Shown piece by piece: positions 52,701-61,653 of a DNA stretch of 61,653 bases; position 1 is the stretch's first letter, and every line of letters begins with the position of its first letter. The stretch lies in the NCBI GenBank assembly GCA_025359915.1, contig JANYDE010000030.1, forward strand, positions 1 to 61,653. Reading direction: 5' to 3'. Origin of the DNA: Chamaesiphon sp. 336R_metabinner_41. GTDB taxonomy: Bacteria; Cyanobacteriota; Cyanobacteriia; Cyanobacteriales; Chamaesiphonaceae. Under the pieces are notes generated by a model. It saw only the letters and a list, made by a program, of their open reading frames with translations. It made no database searches and was not told the origin of the DNA. Both the position numbers and the translations under genes were made by a program.

Positions 52701-55700
52701 ATTCGGATTCATCAATTTCATCAGTCGAAAAAGCTAACTTGTCCTTGCTCATTCCTGCCAAATTTGACAAGGCTATCTGCACAGATCTAAGTATCTCAAG
52801 ACCTAAGCAATTTTGATGTTTTTTGCAAAAAATAGAGAAATTATTTGATTTTTCAAAGATCTGTTTGAGTGGCAAACCTTGATGAAAATCAGTGAATAAA
52901 ATATAGGCTAGGATATATCCAGTAAACTGAACTTCACCTGATTCTATCCCAGCTTTATAGCCATTTTGCAAAATAAGTTCAGTTGCTTTCAGTGGCTTCA
53001 TCCAACAGCTTAAATAATAGCCAAACACCATAGATGTTTGGCATTCTTGACTATGATTATTAAATTTCTTACTTAGATTTAAGGCAAGTAAACCAAACTC
53101 ATAAGCCGTTTGATAATCCGCCAAGATATTTATTGCGACAATACCATAACTAGAATAAAATTTTGATGCTTCAGCTAGATGACCATATTGAAGACAAAGA
53201 TTCATTTGTTTTGCGGCTGACAAGGCAAAAAGATTTGCACTTGTAATATAAGTAGCTGCATCCATTGCCGATAATATTTTGATAGCAGCTTTTTTAGATG
53301 AAATGATCATCTGTGGTTCATCGATCAATTCTGAAATTGTTCTGTTTTTCAATTTATCATTGATACCGATCATTTCTTTTTCTATTGCTAGTGGCAGATC
53401 TGTTTTAGGCATTTCAATACCTAGCAAAGCTAATCCTTTGTAACCAGCTTCAATCGCGGCTGTATATCTAGCATTGGTAGTAGCTAGAACGATCAATAGC
53501 TGATATAATTCTGCTTTCTCGATCGCCGAAATATTTCTTAATAGAGTTGAATCAATCAGACTTTCTGCTTGTGCAGAGTTACCATTCAAATATTCAACTT
53601 CAGCTAGTTTTTTGTGCAATTCAAAGAACAATCGATCTTCAGTCAAATCAGGAAGATAGCCTAATAGCTGTTTACCAATATTCAAATATTGTCGAGCTGA
53701 AATATAAGCTGTTGCATCTTTGGCTTTTTTGCCTGCGGCTAAATTCAATCGAACTAATGCTAATTTCTCATTCTCATCTTCAATTAGCTCTTGAGCCTGA
53801 TTTAGATGACCGACAATATCAAAAATTTTTTCGACTGTTCGAGCTGTTGGTGTATGCTGAAGTAATAACCTGCCAATTTGGAGATGAGCTACTTTTTGCT
53901 GTTGCTCATCAATGAGACTATCGGCAGCCTGCTGGATTTGATCGTGCCGAAATTTATAATTGAGGATGAGGATCTGAGCATCGATAGCTTCAGAGCCAAT
54001 GGTTTCCAGCTCAGAGGTAGGTACAATTACCCCTCGATCGATCGCTGGCAAAAGTGCTAAAAATGTTGCTTGTAGGGATTTTTCATGAATAATTGCTAGT
54101 GTATTGAGATCGAAACTATTGCCCACGCAAGCCGCCAAACTCAAAGCCTGTTGTGTTAGTTCTGGCAGTTGTTTTAAAGTGCTAATCATCAACTCGACGA
54201 CATTATCCGTGATGCCTTTTGTTTTGATTTTATCGACATCCCATTGCCAAATGCCTTGGCACCAATCAAAGCTGCATAAATTTTCGCGGTGCAATGTCTT
54301 TAAAAATTCATTTACAAAGAAGGGATTGCCCAAAGTTTTACCAACGATCAATTCAGCTAACGATCTAACTGTGCTTATTTCCTGAGACAAAGTATCGGCA
54401 ACTAGATGGGTAACTTCATCTAAATTTAATGAGTCTAAACTCATCTTGTTGATTTTAACACCCGCACTTTGTAGTGATTCGATTGCAATTATTAATGGAT
54501 GAAGTAGACTAACTTCATTGTCTCGATAAGCTCCAATCAAAAATAGATATTGACTCTGATCATCACTCATCATCAACTCAATCGATTTGAGACTGGCTAA
54601 ATCTGCCCATTGTAAATCATCGAGAAAAATAACTAAAGGATGATCTGCTTGACAAAATATCCGAACGAAGTTCTGAAATACTAAATTAAATCGATTTTGA
54701 TTGTCCGTTGACTCTAGCTGTTGTCCAGCTAATTGAGAGCCAATAATTAATTCAACTTCAGGAATAATATCAATAATTAGTTGAGCATTAGCCCCCAAAG
54801 CAGCTAATATTTTTTCTCGCCATTTTACTAATCGTGATTCACTTTCACTTAATAGCTGTTGGACTAACGATCTAAATGCCTGTACAATCGCTGAATAGGG
54901 AATGTCGCGCTGCAATTGGTCAAATTTGCCAGAGACAAAATATCCCCGCCGTTGAGTGATTGGTTTATAAATTTCCTGTACCAATGCTGATTTCCCAATC
55001 CCCGCAACACCAGCCACCAACATCATTTCAATCTTCGATTGGTTAAATTTCCCGTCCCCCTCTCCCCCCGTTGATACTCGCTCGAAAGCATTTAGTAAGG
55101 TGGCAATTTCTCGCTCTCTCCCATAGAGGTGTTGCGGGATTTGGAAATTTCCTGAAATATCCTGACTGGCGAGGGGAAACTCCACAATAGATCCAGTCAG
55201 CTCTAATTGACTCAGACATGCTTCTAAATCTACTTTTAGTCCAGAAGCACATTGATAACGTTCCTCCGCCGTCTTAGCCAATAGTTTCATCACTAGATTG
55301 GAGACAGCTTGCGGGATGGCTGGATTCAATTGGTGTGGCGGCGTGGGTAATCTGGCGAGATGACAATGGACTAATTCTAAAGCGTCAATTGTTTCAAATG
55401 GTAATCGATGAGTGAGGAGTTGATAAAATGTGACCCCAAGTGAATAAAAATCAGTGCGATAATCTAATGCTCGATTCATCCTCCCAGTTTGTTCTGGCGA
55501 CATATAGGCTAATGTACCTTCTAACACATTAGGATTTTTAATAGTGGTATTTTCACGCATAAATATCGTTGAAATACCAAAATCAATGATTTTTAGCTGC
55601 CCAGTTTCTGGATTGAAAATTAGATTAGATGGATTAATATCTTTGTGAATAATATTAGCACCATGGATCTCGATCAAGGTCGTAGTTATTTTAATCGCAA

Positions 55701-56022
55701 CAGTGAGAAATTCTGACAGGCTAAATTGTTTTGATTTTAGCAATATTGCTAAAGATGTACCACCAAAATCTTCGAGCAAAATCACCAGCGTATTTTGATA
55801 TTTTTGCAGGTCATATGCCCTAACAACTCCCGCTAATTCTAACGATTTTGTTATTTTATATTCTTGTTTATATCGAGTCAGCTCTATTGGTGTCGGGTAG
55901 TCTTGTTTTAAGATCTTCAAGATAACAGGTTGTCGATCGATCTGACTAATCGATCGATAAACCAGTGAATTGGCACTTTGATAAATCTGAGCTAAAATTT
56001 GGTAATTGGGAAATGTTAGCAT
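49798..56022 (-). CDS. Giant Ser/Thr kinase - AAA ATPase - GAF - PAS - AAA-like fusion
   Basis: About 2,074 residues from ATG 56022. Protein kinase domain (1-270): Lys37 (VILKIL), [13 protein letters not shown] with catalytic Asp129, and DFG at 148-150 are present, so kinase activity is possible. A large ATPase/sensor module follows (Walker [11 protein letters not shown] near 340; [10 protein letters not shown]), then about 700 helical residues of TPR-like repeats, a GAF domain near 1310-1480 ([20 protein letters not shown]), a PAS domain near 1510-1640 ([20 protein letters not shown]), a coiled coil, and a second ATPase of the AAA_35 type with P-loop [15 protein letters not shown] near 1745. 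Cyanobacterial relatives usually end in a histidine kinase; here the AAA-like module takes that place. Cytoplasmic. Its signal is unknown. Confidence 0.88.
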   Translation of the reverse strand: MLTFPNYQILAQIYQSANSLVYRSISQIDRQPVILKILKQDYPTPIELTRYKQEYKITKSLELAGVVRAYDLQKYQNTLVILLEDFGGTSLAILLKSKQFSLSEFLTVAIKITTTLIEIHGANIIHKDINPSNLIFNPETGQLKIIDFGISTIFMRENTTIKNPNVLEGTLAYMSPEQTGRMNRALDYRTDFYSLGVTFYQLLTHRLPFETIDALELVHCHLARLPTPPHQLNPAIPQAVSNLVMKLLAKTAEERYQCASGLKVDLEACLSQLELTGSIVEFPLASQDISGNFQIPQHLYGREREIATLLNAFERVSTGGEGDGKFNQSKIEMMLVAGVAGIGKSALVQEIYKPITQRRGYFVSGKFDQLQRDIPYSAIVQAFRSLVQQLLSESESRLVKWREKILAALGANAQLIIDIIPEVELIIGSQLAGQQLESTDNQNRFNLVFQNFVRIFCQADHPLVIFLDDLQWADLASLKSIELMMSDDQSQYLFLIGAYRDNEVSLLHPLIIAIESLQSAGVKINKMSLDSLNLDEVTHLVADTLSQEISTVRSLAELIVGKTLGNPFFVNEFLKTLHRENLCSFDWCQGIWQWDVDKIKTKGITDNVVELMISTLKQLPELTQQALSLAACVGNSFDLNTLAIIHEKSLQATFLALLPAIDRGVIVPTSELETIGSEAIDAQILILNYKFRHDQIQQAADSLIDEQQQKVAHLQIGRLLLQHTPTARTVEKIFDIVGHLNQAQELIEDENEKLALVRLNLAAGKKAKDATAYISARQYLNIGKQLLGYLPDLTEDRLFFELHKKLAEVEYLNGNSAQAESLIDSTLLRNISAIEKAELYQLLIVLATTNARYTAAIEAGYKGLALLGIEMPKTDLPLAIEKEMIGINDKLKNRTISELIDEPQMIISSKKAAIKILSAMDAATYITSANLFALSAAKQMNLCLQYGHLAEASKFYSSYGIVAINILADYQTAYEFGLLALNLSKKFNNHSQECQTSMVFGYYLSCWMKPLKATELILQNGYKAGIESGEVQFTGYILAYILFTDFHQGLPLKQIFEKSNNFSIFCKKHQNCLGLEILRSVQIALSNLAGMSKDKLAFSTDEIDESEYLNSCRSPHAICIYYIFKAQVLYLYGKTAAALECILTAKSSLTLIAAQYCVAEHNFYYSLILTMLYSAASDRQQQQYWQQLIENQNQMQIWANNCPETFLHKHLLVAAEMAQITDQCQEAMDLYDRAIASAQKHDFLQNEALANELAGKFWLERGKAEFAQIYFHRASQGYQLWGAVHKVKDLESRYFQAIAKLSSDIKTSKIDTSVTLSNQTSESIDLATVIEAFQAISSEIVLDKLLEQLMKTVMENAGAQRGFLLLQYQSETEDIHWEIEVEGIADDLDLTIRRSISADSIDSPQTAPLSTAIVNYVARTHDSIVLDNASNEGQFIRDPYIIANHPKSILCTPLLDGGRLNGILYLENNLTTCTFTPARLAVLKLLSSQAAISIQNAQLYVSLRENQLRLTQFLEAMPIGIGVLDASGSPYYVNHRAENLLGKGVVKGATREQIAETYQLYLAGTNLVYPSEKLPIVRALNGEEISTDDIEIHVGDKIIPAESWGMPIFDEKGKVVYAMTAFQDITQRKQAEANLVKFSEELALKNLELERAKNKLESYNQTLEQRVAARTKELSQTLDILTAIQTELLFENELLKSTEAATTFDYQVGGSLPMDDPTYVVRSADRQVYKALKRGEFCYVLNPRQMGKSSLMVRMIDHLQHEGVYCAPIDMTRIGSENITPDQWYKGIAFELGRRFDLRSKINFKAWWQERLDLSPVQRLSEFIESVLLVEVGDSSSQLVIFIDEIDSVLGLNFSVNDFFALIRSCYNQRSLNRAYQRLTFAIFGVATPSELITNIQITPFNIGQSIHLEGFKEHEVQPLLPGLAQKFGNPQTILKEVLAWTNGQPFLTQRLCKLIRNTCSPIPPNGESEWLANLVKTQIINNWEAQDEPEHLKTIRDRLLKSKQSTHLLALYQQVLEQLGISLSNTPAERELLLSGLVVKQQELLRVQNRIYASIFDRSWLATELDRVIELDH

Positions 56023-56252
56023 CACTATTTACTTCGATTGGTGTTTATTCTTTACTGTATATAAACAAATATCTTTGAGATGATGCGTAGATCTTTACCC
56101 CACCCTAGCCCTCCCCTTTCTAAGGGGAGGGAGCAAAGCCCCCCCTTTATAAGGGGGGGGTTGGGGGGGTAAGCCCACCGAAAACGAAGTCTAGCTGACT
56201 TGTGTATACACCGTAGTTTTGGAAGGAGAGTTGAGAGGGGTAAAATCTTCGC

Positions 56253-58160
56253 TTAACCAAAAAACTGTTGGAGATGACAGATATCTTCCCAGGGTAATCC
56301 TTTTTCATAGCGGATTCGATCGCGATAGCGGAATGGCGCGAATATTTCTGGCTCGTGCAGTTCCCAAATTTTACAGGGACAGGCAGAATTTTTAGATACA
56401 TTTAGAATAGCATTAACTGCGCGGCGAGCTGCTTCATTTGCCCCTTCCATCGTTGCTAAATCTGTATTTGTGCGCACATAGTCTGACGCGAGAAATAAGT
56501 TCGGAATTCTGGTAAAAGCATCTGGACGCAGTTGCCAAGTATTCACGAGATTGACTAACAACGGCTCTAGATTAGTTTTGCTAGTTATATCTAGCACTGA
56601 TTGATAGGTGAGATCTCCATTATCTTTGATGATTTTCTTGACAGAACCGATATCCGAAAGTGACCGGAGAAATGTTTTGGCGACTTGTTCTTTTTTGGTC
56701 AAATCTGCCGTGTCTTTAGCAAGAGTTTCGGCGGCAATTGTGACTTGCTTGTGCTCTTTGAAATTAAGTTCGTCCAGAAAATCACGAGCTGGATCAACAA
56801 TATCTGGATCGAGAAACCAACTATGTAGATTATCATCTTTGAGGATTTCTTTACCATTAATATTTAAGCTTCTTTTGAGTTGCGCCCATACCTCATCCTT
56901 AATTTCTTCATCCGTACAATCTTTGGCATTTTTTCCAAATAAAATCCCTTTACTTTCCGCTGGATTAGCTCCAATATTGTCTGTACCCCAGTCAGAGATA
57001 TCAACAGAAAGAACACCTTTTACCAAACCATCGCCATACTCACTTAGATCGATATCCTGCCAAAATTGTTTCTGAGAAATAGCCGTTAATGCCCAAGGAG
57101 TATCGACTAATAAAATATGTCCGTGGGTAATTTGGACATCTTCTTTGAGGTAAAATTGGATGCCATTCATCCAAGCAACACTCTTGGCTAATGTCCGAAT
57201 ATTCTTGAAAGTAGCATCATAACGATCGAGCTTACCATCAATAATCAGTCGATCCATCACCTCTACAGGCACCGCCGAAATATAGTAGTCACCCTTAACC
57301 TCATACGTTTGATGAGTAGTAAGATCTTCGATCGTCGCATTCTCGATTTTACCATTGATACAGTTAATTGCTGCAACTTGACTATCAAAATAATAATCCA
57401 CCCCAAAAGTTTTCAAATGAGCCAACCACGGCTCGATCCATACTTCATTTGTCGGGCCATTTAATAATCGATCTGTACTAATAGTGGGATTAATTAAATC
57501 TAGAATTAGTTGCAACAGAATATCACCAACAGTTTTAGTACTAGCTAGTTTTGCTTTCGATGCGACGAGAGATTCCGTCAAACCTTTTGCCAATAAATTT
57601 TGATATTCAATGGAGAATCGATCCGCCTCCACAAAAGTCCACCAATCAATTTTTTCGTATTCGCCAATTCGACGCTCTTTAGAGCTAGTGATTAATTGCC
57701 ACAGCTTGCGAGAAAAGAATTCTAATTCACCTGCTTTTAGTCCAGCTTGCGCCGAAATCAATTGCAAGAAAGCATCTACTAATACTTTTAAATCGTTGCT
57801 ACTTGTTGGCAATTTTGCTGGTAATACCAAGCCCTCTCGATCAAAACGCGGTACATAAATCCGCGTGGCATCTACTAAATTATCAAACACTCCTTTAGAT
57901 TGATTCTTGTAAGGAATGCGTTTCATCGTATCAGTAATATGCTGATAAAATCCTGGGAAAAATCGAAAGCCATGCTCTCCAGGTAAAGCTTTTCGCCCAT
58001 CTACACTACTCGCCGTAACCGGAATACTCCGAGCTTTGCCACCTGGGATAGTCCGAGTTTCATAAACGGCAACATCAAAACCTCTTTCTGCCAACTCCTG
58101 CGCCGCACTCATGCCAGCAACTCCACCACCTAAGATTACGACTTTTTCTTTCTTTATCAT
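56253..58160 (-). CDS. FAD-dependent amine-oxidase-like oxidoreductase
   Basis: About 635 residues from ATG 58160, with GGAG 7 bp upstream. Dinucleotide-binding GxGxxG: VVILGGGVAGMSAAQELAER, then VAVYETRTIPGGKARSIPVT, and PGEHGFRFFPGFYQHITDTM. The C-terminal FAD-closing segment is PNLFLASDYVRTNTDLATME, GANEAARRAVNAIL. This is the amine-oxidase/phytoene-desaturase superfamily (carotenoid or quinone/steroid-type substrates); which substrate cannot be read. The Cys pair in SACPCKIWELHEP after the domain is unusual. It lies between two kinase-related genes on the same strand but with wide spacing. Confidence 0.78.
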   Translation of the reverse strand: MIKKEKVVILGGGVAGMSAAQELAERGFDVAVYETRTIPGGKARSIPVTASSVDGRKALPGEHGFRFFPGFYQHITDTMKRIPYKNQSKGVFDNLVDATRIYVPRFDREGLVLPAKLPTSSNDLKVLVDAFLQLISAQAGLKAGELEFFSRKLWQLITSSKERRIGEYEKIDWWTFVEADRFSIEYQNLLAKGLTESLVASKAKLASTKTVGDILLQLILDLINPTISTDRLLNGPTNEVWIEPWLAHLKTFGVDYYFDSQVAAINCINGKIENATIEDLTTHQTYEVKGDYYISAVPVEVMDRLIIDGKLDRYDATFKNIRTLAKSVAWMNGIQFYLKEDVQITHGHILLVDTPWALTAISQKQFWQDIDLSEYGDGLVKGVLSVDISDWGTDNIGANPAESKGILFGKNAKDCTDEEIKDEVWAQLKRSLNINGKEILKDDNLHSWFLDPDIVDPARDFLDELNFKEHKQVTIAAETLAKDTADLTKKEQVAKTFLRSLSDIGSVKKIIKDNGDLTYQSVLDITSKTNLEPLLVNLVNTWQLRPDAFTRIPNLFLASDYVRTNTDLATMEGANEAARRAVNAILNVSKNSACPCKIWELHEPEIFAPFRYRDRIRYEKGLPWEDICHLQQFFG

Positions 58161-58501
58161 TTTCAACTCCAAATACGAGAACTTTGTAAATAGGACAGCC
58201 TGAATGTTTGAGATCTAAAAATTGCTTGAAAATTAGTTGCGGGTATCGATCCCCTAACTAAACTGCATTTTATCTTTAATTATGCCCAACTATTTAGATC
58301 GATCGATACAAAATATGGTAACCTCTGAATATAGACATAAAACTTAGGATAATTGTGCAGATCTGATTGACAGATAAAAGTCGGTATAAATTCGAGCAAA
58401 AGCTGATGAGGAATAGGTTTGAAGTGAATTTTTCAGCAAGAGAGGAGATCTGCCCAATATGACAATCGGATTAGATCTATTGGCAACTGGAAGATATAAA
58501 A
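58161..58501. other. Gene-free interval
   Basis: 341 bp between two minus-strand genes. Nothing recognisable beyond AT-rich sequence with several gatcgatc words. The promoter of the FAD oxidoreductase should lie in its right-hand part. Confidence 0.4.
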
Positions 58502-59962
58502 TTATTTTAACTGAAAAGAATTAATCATCGTCATTGCCGTTTCCAAGTGTTGATAATATCGAGCGGGTTCGGCTTTGTAGGTGAGGATATAAACCTTTCC
58601 TCGATCGATCGTCCATACTTCCAGCGTTTTAATTGGTAATAAATTTTCATTCTTCCCAGTGTATACCACCAAATTAGCCGGCTGTTTGGATAGAGTTGTC
58701 GAACTAGATTCAATAATTTTGGCAGCTAGATCGTATTTTTTGATTTCAGCAATTGCCAATTTTGTATAACTCGACAAAGTAGTCTGACTATCGGTCAAAT
58801 TTTCGATCCTAATTGAGATATTTTCTCGATATTTACCGGAGGAGATTTGGTTGGGACTATTAAAGATTGCAGTTTCTCCTGTCAAAATATTGTAAGCTTC
58901 TGCTTGCTCCCAATTATTTGCGTATTTTATGTTGACACCCGATATTTTGTCTACATATTGTTTCAGACCTAATCGGCTACTAATATTAGTCGATTGGGGA
59001 TCTACTGCTACTACCTTTGATGGTAATAATGGCGGTTGATTAGTCGATTGTGGAAGCAATTGTATCAATCCAAATCCAGTTAAGAGGACACAAGCAGCAC
59101 TACCAAAAATTAAATATGGATTGAATCGATGAGATTTACTGACAGGTATCTGCTCCAGTGCCAAAGATTGGAGATCTTGCAGTGCTTCCAATGCTGACTG
59201 GTATCGATTTCGATAATCAGGACGCACCATGCGATCGATAATTTTGATCGCTTTGTGGTCGATAGCTACCTCATCTTTCCATTTTAACTCATAACTATCG
59301 GGATCTCGATCGATCGGAAATTTACCAGTCAGAGCTTGGATGGCAATTGCTCCAACTGCATAAAGATCGCTATTAAATTGGGGCGCGTTTTGTGATTGTT
59401 CGTACGGAACATAACTATAATTAATCGGATCGGGCAAATAATTGTCGGAAATGTCCTCCCATTTATGCTCTAGATCTTTAATAGCACTAAATCCAATTAA
59501 ATGAAATCGACCATCTGCATTAGAGCGAATAATATTGTGAGGGTTAATATCCTGATGGATATATCTAAAACTATGGATGAAACATAAGATCCCGATTAAA
59601 TCCATCAAGAAATCAAATACTTGTGTCTGACTCCAAATTTCATCTGTGCTTAGTTCTTCAGCGATAAAGTTGCCATCGATATACTCGCGCACCAAATATC
59701 TATTTCCATTTTCCTCAAACTTGGCAACCAAAGAGGGGATTTGAGGATGCTGTCCGACTCGATAAGCAATCGATCCTTGGCTTTCAAATAGTTGCTCGAT
59801 CGATCGTGGAATCGAGCCATCATTATTCACATACTGGATTTCTTTGATAACATATAATGGAGAGTTAATTAAATCTAAATCTTCCGCTAAATAAGCAATC
59901 CCAGACTTGCCTAAACCTAAAACCTTAATTATTTTGTAATGAGAGTGCAGGATGTTTGACAT
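58502..59962 (-). CDS. Membrane Ser/Thr kinase-like protein lacking the DFG aspartate
   Basis: 486 residues from ATG 59962 (MSNILHSHYKIIKVLGLGKS). Kinase-like domain about 8-270: glycine loop GLGKSG (16-21), Lys40 (YVIKEI), HQD at 136-138 (RYIHQDINPHNII) in place of HRD, and GFS at 157-159 in place of DFG. The magnesium-binding Asp is therefore Gly, which predicts weak or no phosphotransfer. One membrane helix at about 284-305 (YLIFGSAACVLLTGFGLIQL) is followed by an outer part of about 180 residues (YVDKISGVNIKYANNWEQAE ... YYQHLETAMTMINSFQLK) with a PsbP/Mog1-like look. It probably senses something in the periplasm or lumen and signals by binding. Confidence 0.82.
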   Translation of the reverse strand: MSNILHSHYKIIKVLGLGKSGIAYLAEDLDLINSPLYVIKEIQYVNNDGSIPRSIEQLFESQGSIAYRVGQHPQIPSLVAKFEENGNRYLVREYIDGNFIAEELSTDEIWSQTQVFDFLMDLIGILCFIHSFRYIHQDINPHNIIRSNADGRFHLIGFSAIKDLEHKWEDISDNYLPDPINYSYVPYEQSQNAPQFNSDLYAVGAIAIQALTGKFPIDRDPDSYELKWKDEVAIDHKAIKIIDRMVRPDYRNRYQSALEALQDLQSLALEQIPVSKSHRFNPYLIFGSAACVLLTGFGLIQLLPQSTNQPPLLPSKVVAVDPQSTNISSRLGLKQYVDKISGVNIKYANNWEQAEAYNILTGETAIFNSPNQISSGKYRENISIRIENLTDSQTTLSSYTKLAIAEIKKYDLAAKIIESSSTTLSKQPANLVVYTGKNENLLPIKTLEVWTIDRGKVYILTYKAEPARYYQHLETAMTMINSFQLK

Positions 59963-60257
59963 ATGGTGGTGTTTGGTTCTGGGCAAAGAAATGTATTGGC
60001 TTACGATGACAGACTAGAATCGGTTATGCTAAAAGATAGCATTTTCATTCACCAAATCCAACGTCCACGCATATACTTAAGCTAATTGTTGTGATTTAGA
60101 TCTCAATTTAGCTAATACATTTAGCCGATCTATAATAACTAAACTTCAGTACATTTGCGGTCTGTCTTTAACAAGATTTTTATGAAATCATGATTATAAT
60201 AGTCGGTGAATTAGTGGTGATTTGGGTTCGTTAGAATCAGGATTGCTTTCACCTGGA

Positions 60258-60797
60258 ATGTTGACAATGCTGCCTGTAATCCGTAAATTTTCTGGTATTT
60301 TTCTACTCAGTGCGATCCTCGCCATCGACACCCACTGGACAGAGCCTAGTCTAGCTCAAGCTAGTAAAAAGTTTAGCTGTGAAATGGTCGCGGGTGTACC
60401 CACAACAGTCGTCAAAACAATACGCGGCAATATTCCGACAATCCGTTGGGTAAAATCCTTTACCGGAAAATATAATAATGTCAACCAAAGGTGTCAAGAA
60501 GTATCTACTAGACTCGATCGATTCAATCGAGATGGTAAACTAAAATTTATCCGTACTGGCAATCTCAATAGTTATCCAGTCCTCTGTGTCGATGTGGGAG
60601 TAAGTGGAAATACTTGTCCGGTAGCTAGTGTCTTAGTTACACTTGCCAAAGGCACTGATTCGAGTCAAGTCCTCCAGCAAATGCTCGATCTTCGCGCTCG
60701 TGCTGCTGGCAAAATTATTCAATTGAGTGGCGAACAACTAATCCACTATCGCAATGGCGATGCATATGTTAATATCGATCGACTATTAGGAGAATAG
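60258..60797 (+). CDS. COP23-domain protein
   Basis: 179 residues from ATG 60258 (MLTMLPVIRKFSGIFLLSAI); an in-frame TTG at 60222 is also possible. A signal peptide with cleavage near PSLAQA is followed by the COP23-type domain: FSCEMVAGVPTTVVKTIRGN, RCQEVSTRLDRFNRDGKLKF, NSYPVLCVDVGVSGNTCPVA, VLVTLAKGTDSSQVLQQML. Four Cys in two pairs may form disulfides. COP23 is a circadian-oscillating membrane-associated protein described from Synechococcus, and its function is unknown. The next gene starts directly after its stop, so they are one operon. Confidence 0.8.
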   Translation: MLTMLPVIRKFSGIFLLSAILAIDTHWTEPSLAQASKKFSCEMVAGVPTTVVKTIRGNIPTIRWVKSFTGKYNNVNQRCQEVSTRLDRFNRDGKLKFIRTGNLNSYPVLCVDVGVSGNTCPVASVLVTLAKGTDSSQVLQQMLDLRARAAGKIIQLSGEQLIHYRNGDAYVNIDRLLGE

Positions 60798-61517
60798 TTG
60801 CGTCAAAATAATTTTACTACTCAGGTAGTTAATACCATCACAATTGCGGCTGCGGGAGTATTTACCAGCTACGTATTGTGGCTGATATTAATGCCAAATC
60901 CTAGTTCTATCGCCAAAACTATCACCGTCAGGATCGATGGTGCAAATACTGGTTCGGGGGTAATCATCGAACATCAAGGAGATCGATATGTTGTTTTGAG
61001 TAACTGGCATGTCGTCAGTACTGGCGATAAACCCCTACCGCCGAACTCACTGAAAATTGAGACTGTCGATCGACGCAAACATTTAATTTCGACTAAAAAG
61101 ATCCTCAGACTTGGTAAACTGGATCTGGCGATGTTAGAGTTCCGCAGTCGGTATCGTTATGCTACTGTTTCGATCGGCAATTCCGATAAACTGAGTGAAG
61201 GATCACAACTATATGTCTCTGGCTGGGCAGATCCTAGTCCTCAGCTACCAACCCGCACCTATCAGTATTTAGTTGGCAATCTGTCCGGAAAAATCGATCA
61301 TCCCCAAGCTGGTTATGCTCTAGTATACACAGTGAATGCCTTACCAGGGATGAGCGGCGGCCCAGTCCTCGACAGTCGAGGTAATTTAGTTGCCATCAAC
61401 GGTCGCGCCACGCTCGATTTACGCACTGGAAACGTAAATTTCGTACTTGGGATCGATATCAATCGTTACCTGCGTGCTAGGGGTAATTTACCCAGTCAAA
61501 AATGGCATAAGTATTAA
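60798..61517 (+). CDS. Trypsin-like serine protease, membrane-anchored
   Basis: 239 residues from TTG 60798, placed immediately after the COP23 stop codon. An N-terminal anchor (ITIAAAGVFTSYVLWLILMP, about 14-33) is followed by an S1-type protease domain with the triad His71 (SNWHVV), Asp109 (KLDLAMLEF) and Ser186 (LPGMSGGPV), all intact. GSGVIIEHQGDRYVVLSNWH and FVLGIDINRYL are standard. There is no PDZ domain. COP23 plus trypsin-like protease is a pairing I recall from other cyanobacteria; the protease likely acts in the periplasm. Confidence 0.88.
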   Translation: MRQNNFTTQVVNTITIAAAGVFTSYVLWLILMPNPSSIAKTITVRIDGANTGSGVIIEHQGDRYVVLSNWHVVSTGDKPLPPNSLKIETVDRRKHLISTKKILRLGKLDLAMLEFRSRYRYATVSIGNSDKLSEGSQLYVSGWADPSPQLPTRTYQYLVGNLSGKIDHPQAGYALVYTVNALPGMSGGPVLDSRGNLVAINGRATLDLRTGNVNFVLGIDINRYLRARGNLPSQKWHKY

Positions 61518-61521
61518 GTAG

Positions 61522-61653
61522 CTAGACAAAATTAATTACATATTTTTCTCCAAATTCTTTAAGGATCTTTTCGACGGAGTAAACTAATGATTTCCAGCTA
61601 GAGTAAGCATCTGTTGTGAGCCATTGATATTTAATGAATCGCCATAAGATCTC
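61522..61653 (-). CDS. IS630-type transposase, C-terminal end (partial)
   Basis: The minus strand enters from the right edge and ends in a TAG at 61522. It reads ILWRFIKYQWLTTDAYSSWK, SLVYSVEKILKEFGEKYVIN. The W-x-x-IKY-x-WL...YSSWK...ILxxFGxKY-INF pattern is the C-terminus of IS630/Tc1-mariner-type DDE transposases. The catalytic domain lies outside the window, so intactness cannot be judged. Confidence 0.7.
   Translation of the reverse strand, partial: EILWRFIKYQWLTTDAYSSWKSLVYSVEKILKEFGEKYVINFV

Overview
The window comes from a cyanobacterium. It carries a phycocyanin rod operon (cpcB-cpcA-cpcC2-cpcC1-cpcD), the bilin synthase gene pcyA, an RNA polymerase split into rpoC1 and rpoC2, FurA, a Tic21-like DUF3611 protein, a Tab2-like protein and COP23. 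The DNA is very rich in CGATCG/GATCGATC words, a HIP1-like signature. The strain could be Chamaesiphon-like, but that is a guess from motif flavour and not a demonstrated assignment.

Layout. 1-6.4 kb is an accessory margin: the 5' end of an IS5-type transposase, a vapBC pair whose toxin is frameshifted, a DUF559 nuclease-like gene, acnB, a pentapeptide-repeat gene, and two RelE-type toxin-antitoxin pairs embedded in eroded copies of themselves. 6.4-8.2 kb has a tautomerase-fold gene, a small membrane protein and an unassigned P-loop protein. 8.2-8.8 kb has no protein gene but holds two likely RNA genes: a minus-strand sRNA candidate with its own promoter and terminator, and a 6S-like RNA. 8.8-16.2 kb has hflX (with no canonical start at its conserved N-terminus), a membrane protein, an exported protein, hicBA, a DUF4291 gene and polA.

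16.2-28 kb is core: rpsT, tatD, rpoB, rpoC1 and rpoC2 on the minus strand, ending at a strong terminator. 28-33 kb has a repeat-rich desert, an atypical transketolase, a truncated DeoR-type gene, larE and the DUF3611 gene. 33-42 kb has a PadR/Pex-like regulator, a DASH cryptochrome, furA with an iron-box candidate, a TldD/PmbA-family gene, a Tab2-like gene, gshA, trmL and an M23 peptidase. 42-49.8 kb has tRNA-Met(CAU), a WD40 protein, an unrecognised exported Ala/Thr/Val-rich protein, the cpc operon, and divergent pcyA. 49.8-61.5 kb is a signalling block: a 2,074-residue kinase-ATPase-GAF-PAS-ATPase fusion, an FAD oxidoreductase, a membrane kinase-like protein lacking the DFG aspartate, COP23, and a trypsin-like protease. 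An IS630-type transposase 3' end closes the window.

How the genes fit together. The cpc/pcyA block makes phycocyanin, its rod linkers and its chromophore side by side. The rpo block is standard housekeeping. Several short palindromic repeat families are spread between genes and sometimes enter genes: one supplies the rpoC1 stop codon, one forms the C-terminus of an antitoxin, and one lies inside the DUF559 reading frame. All functional calls come from reading motifs by eye; no database search was run.
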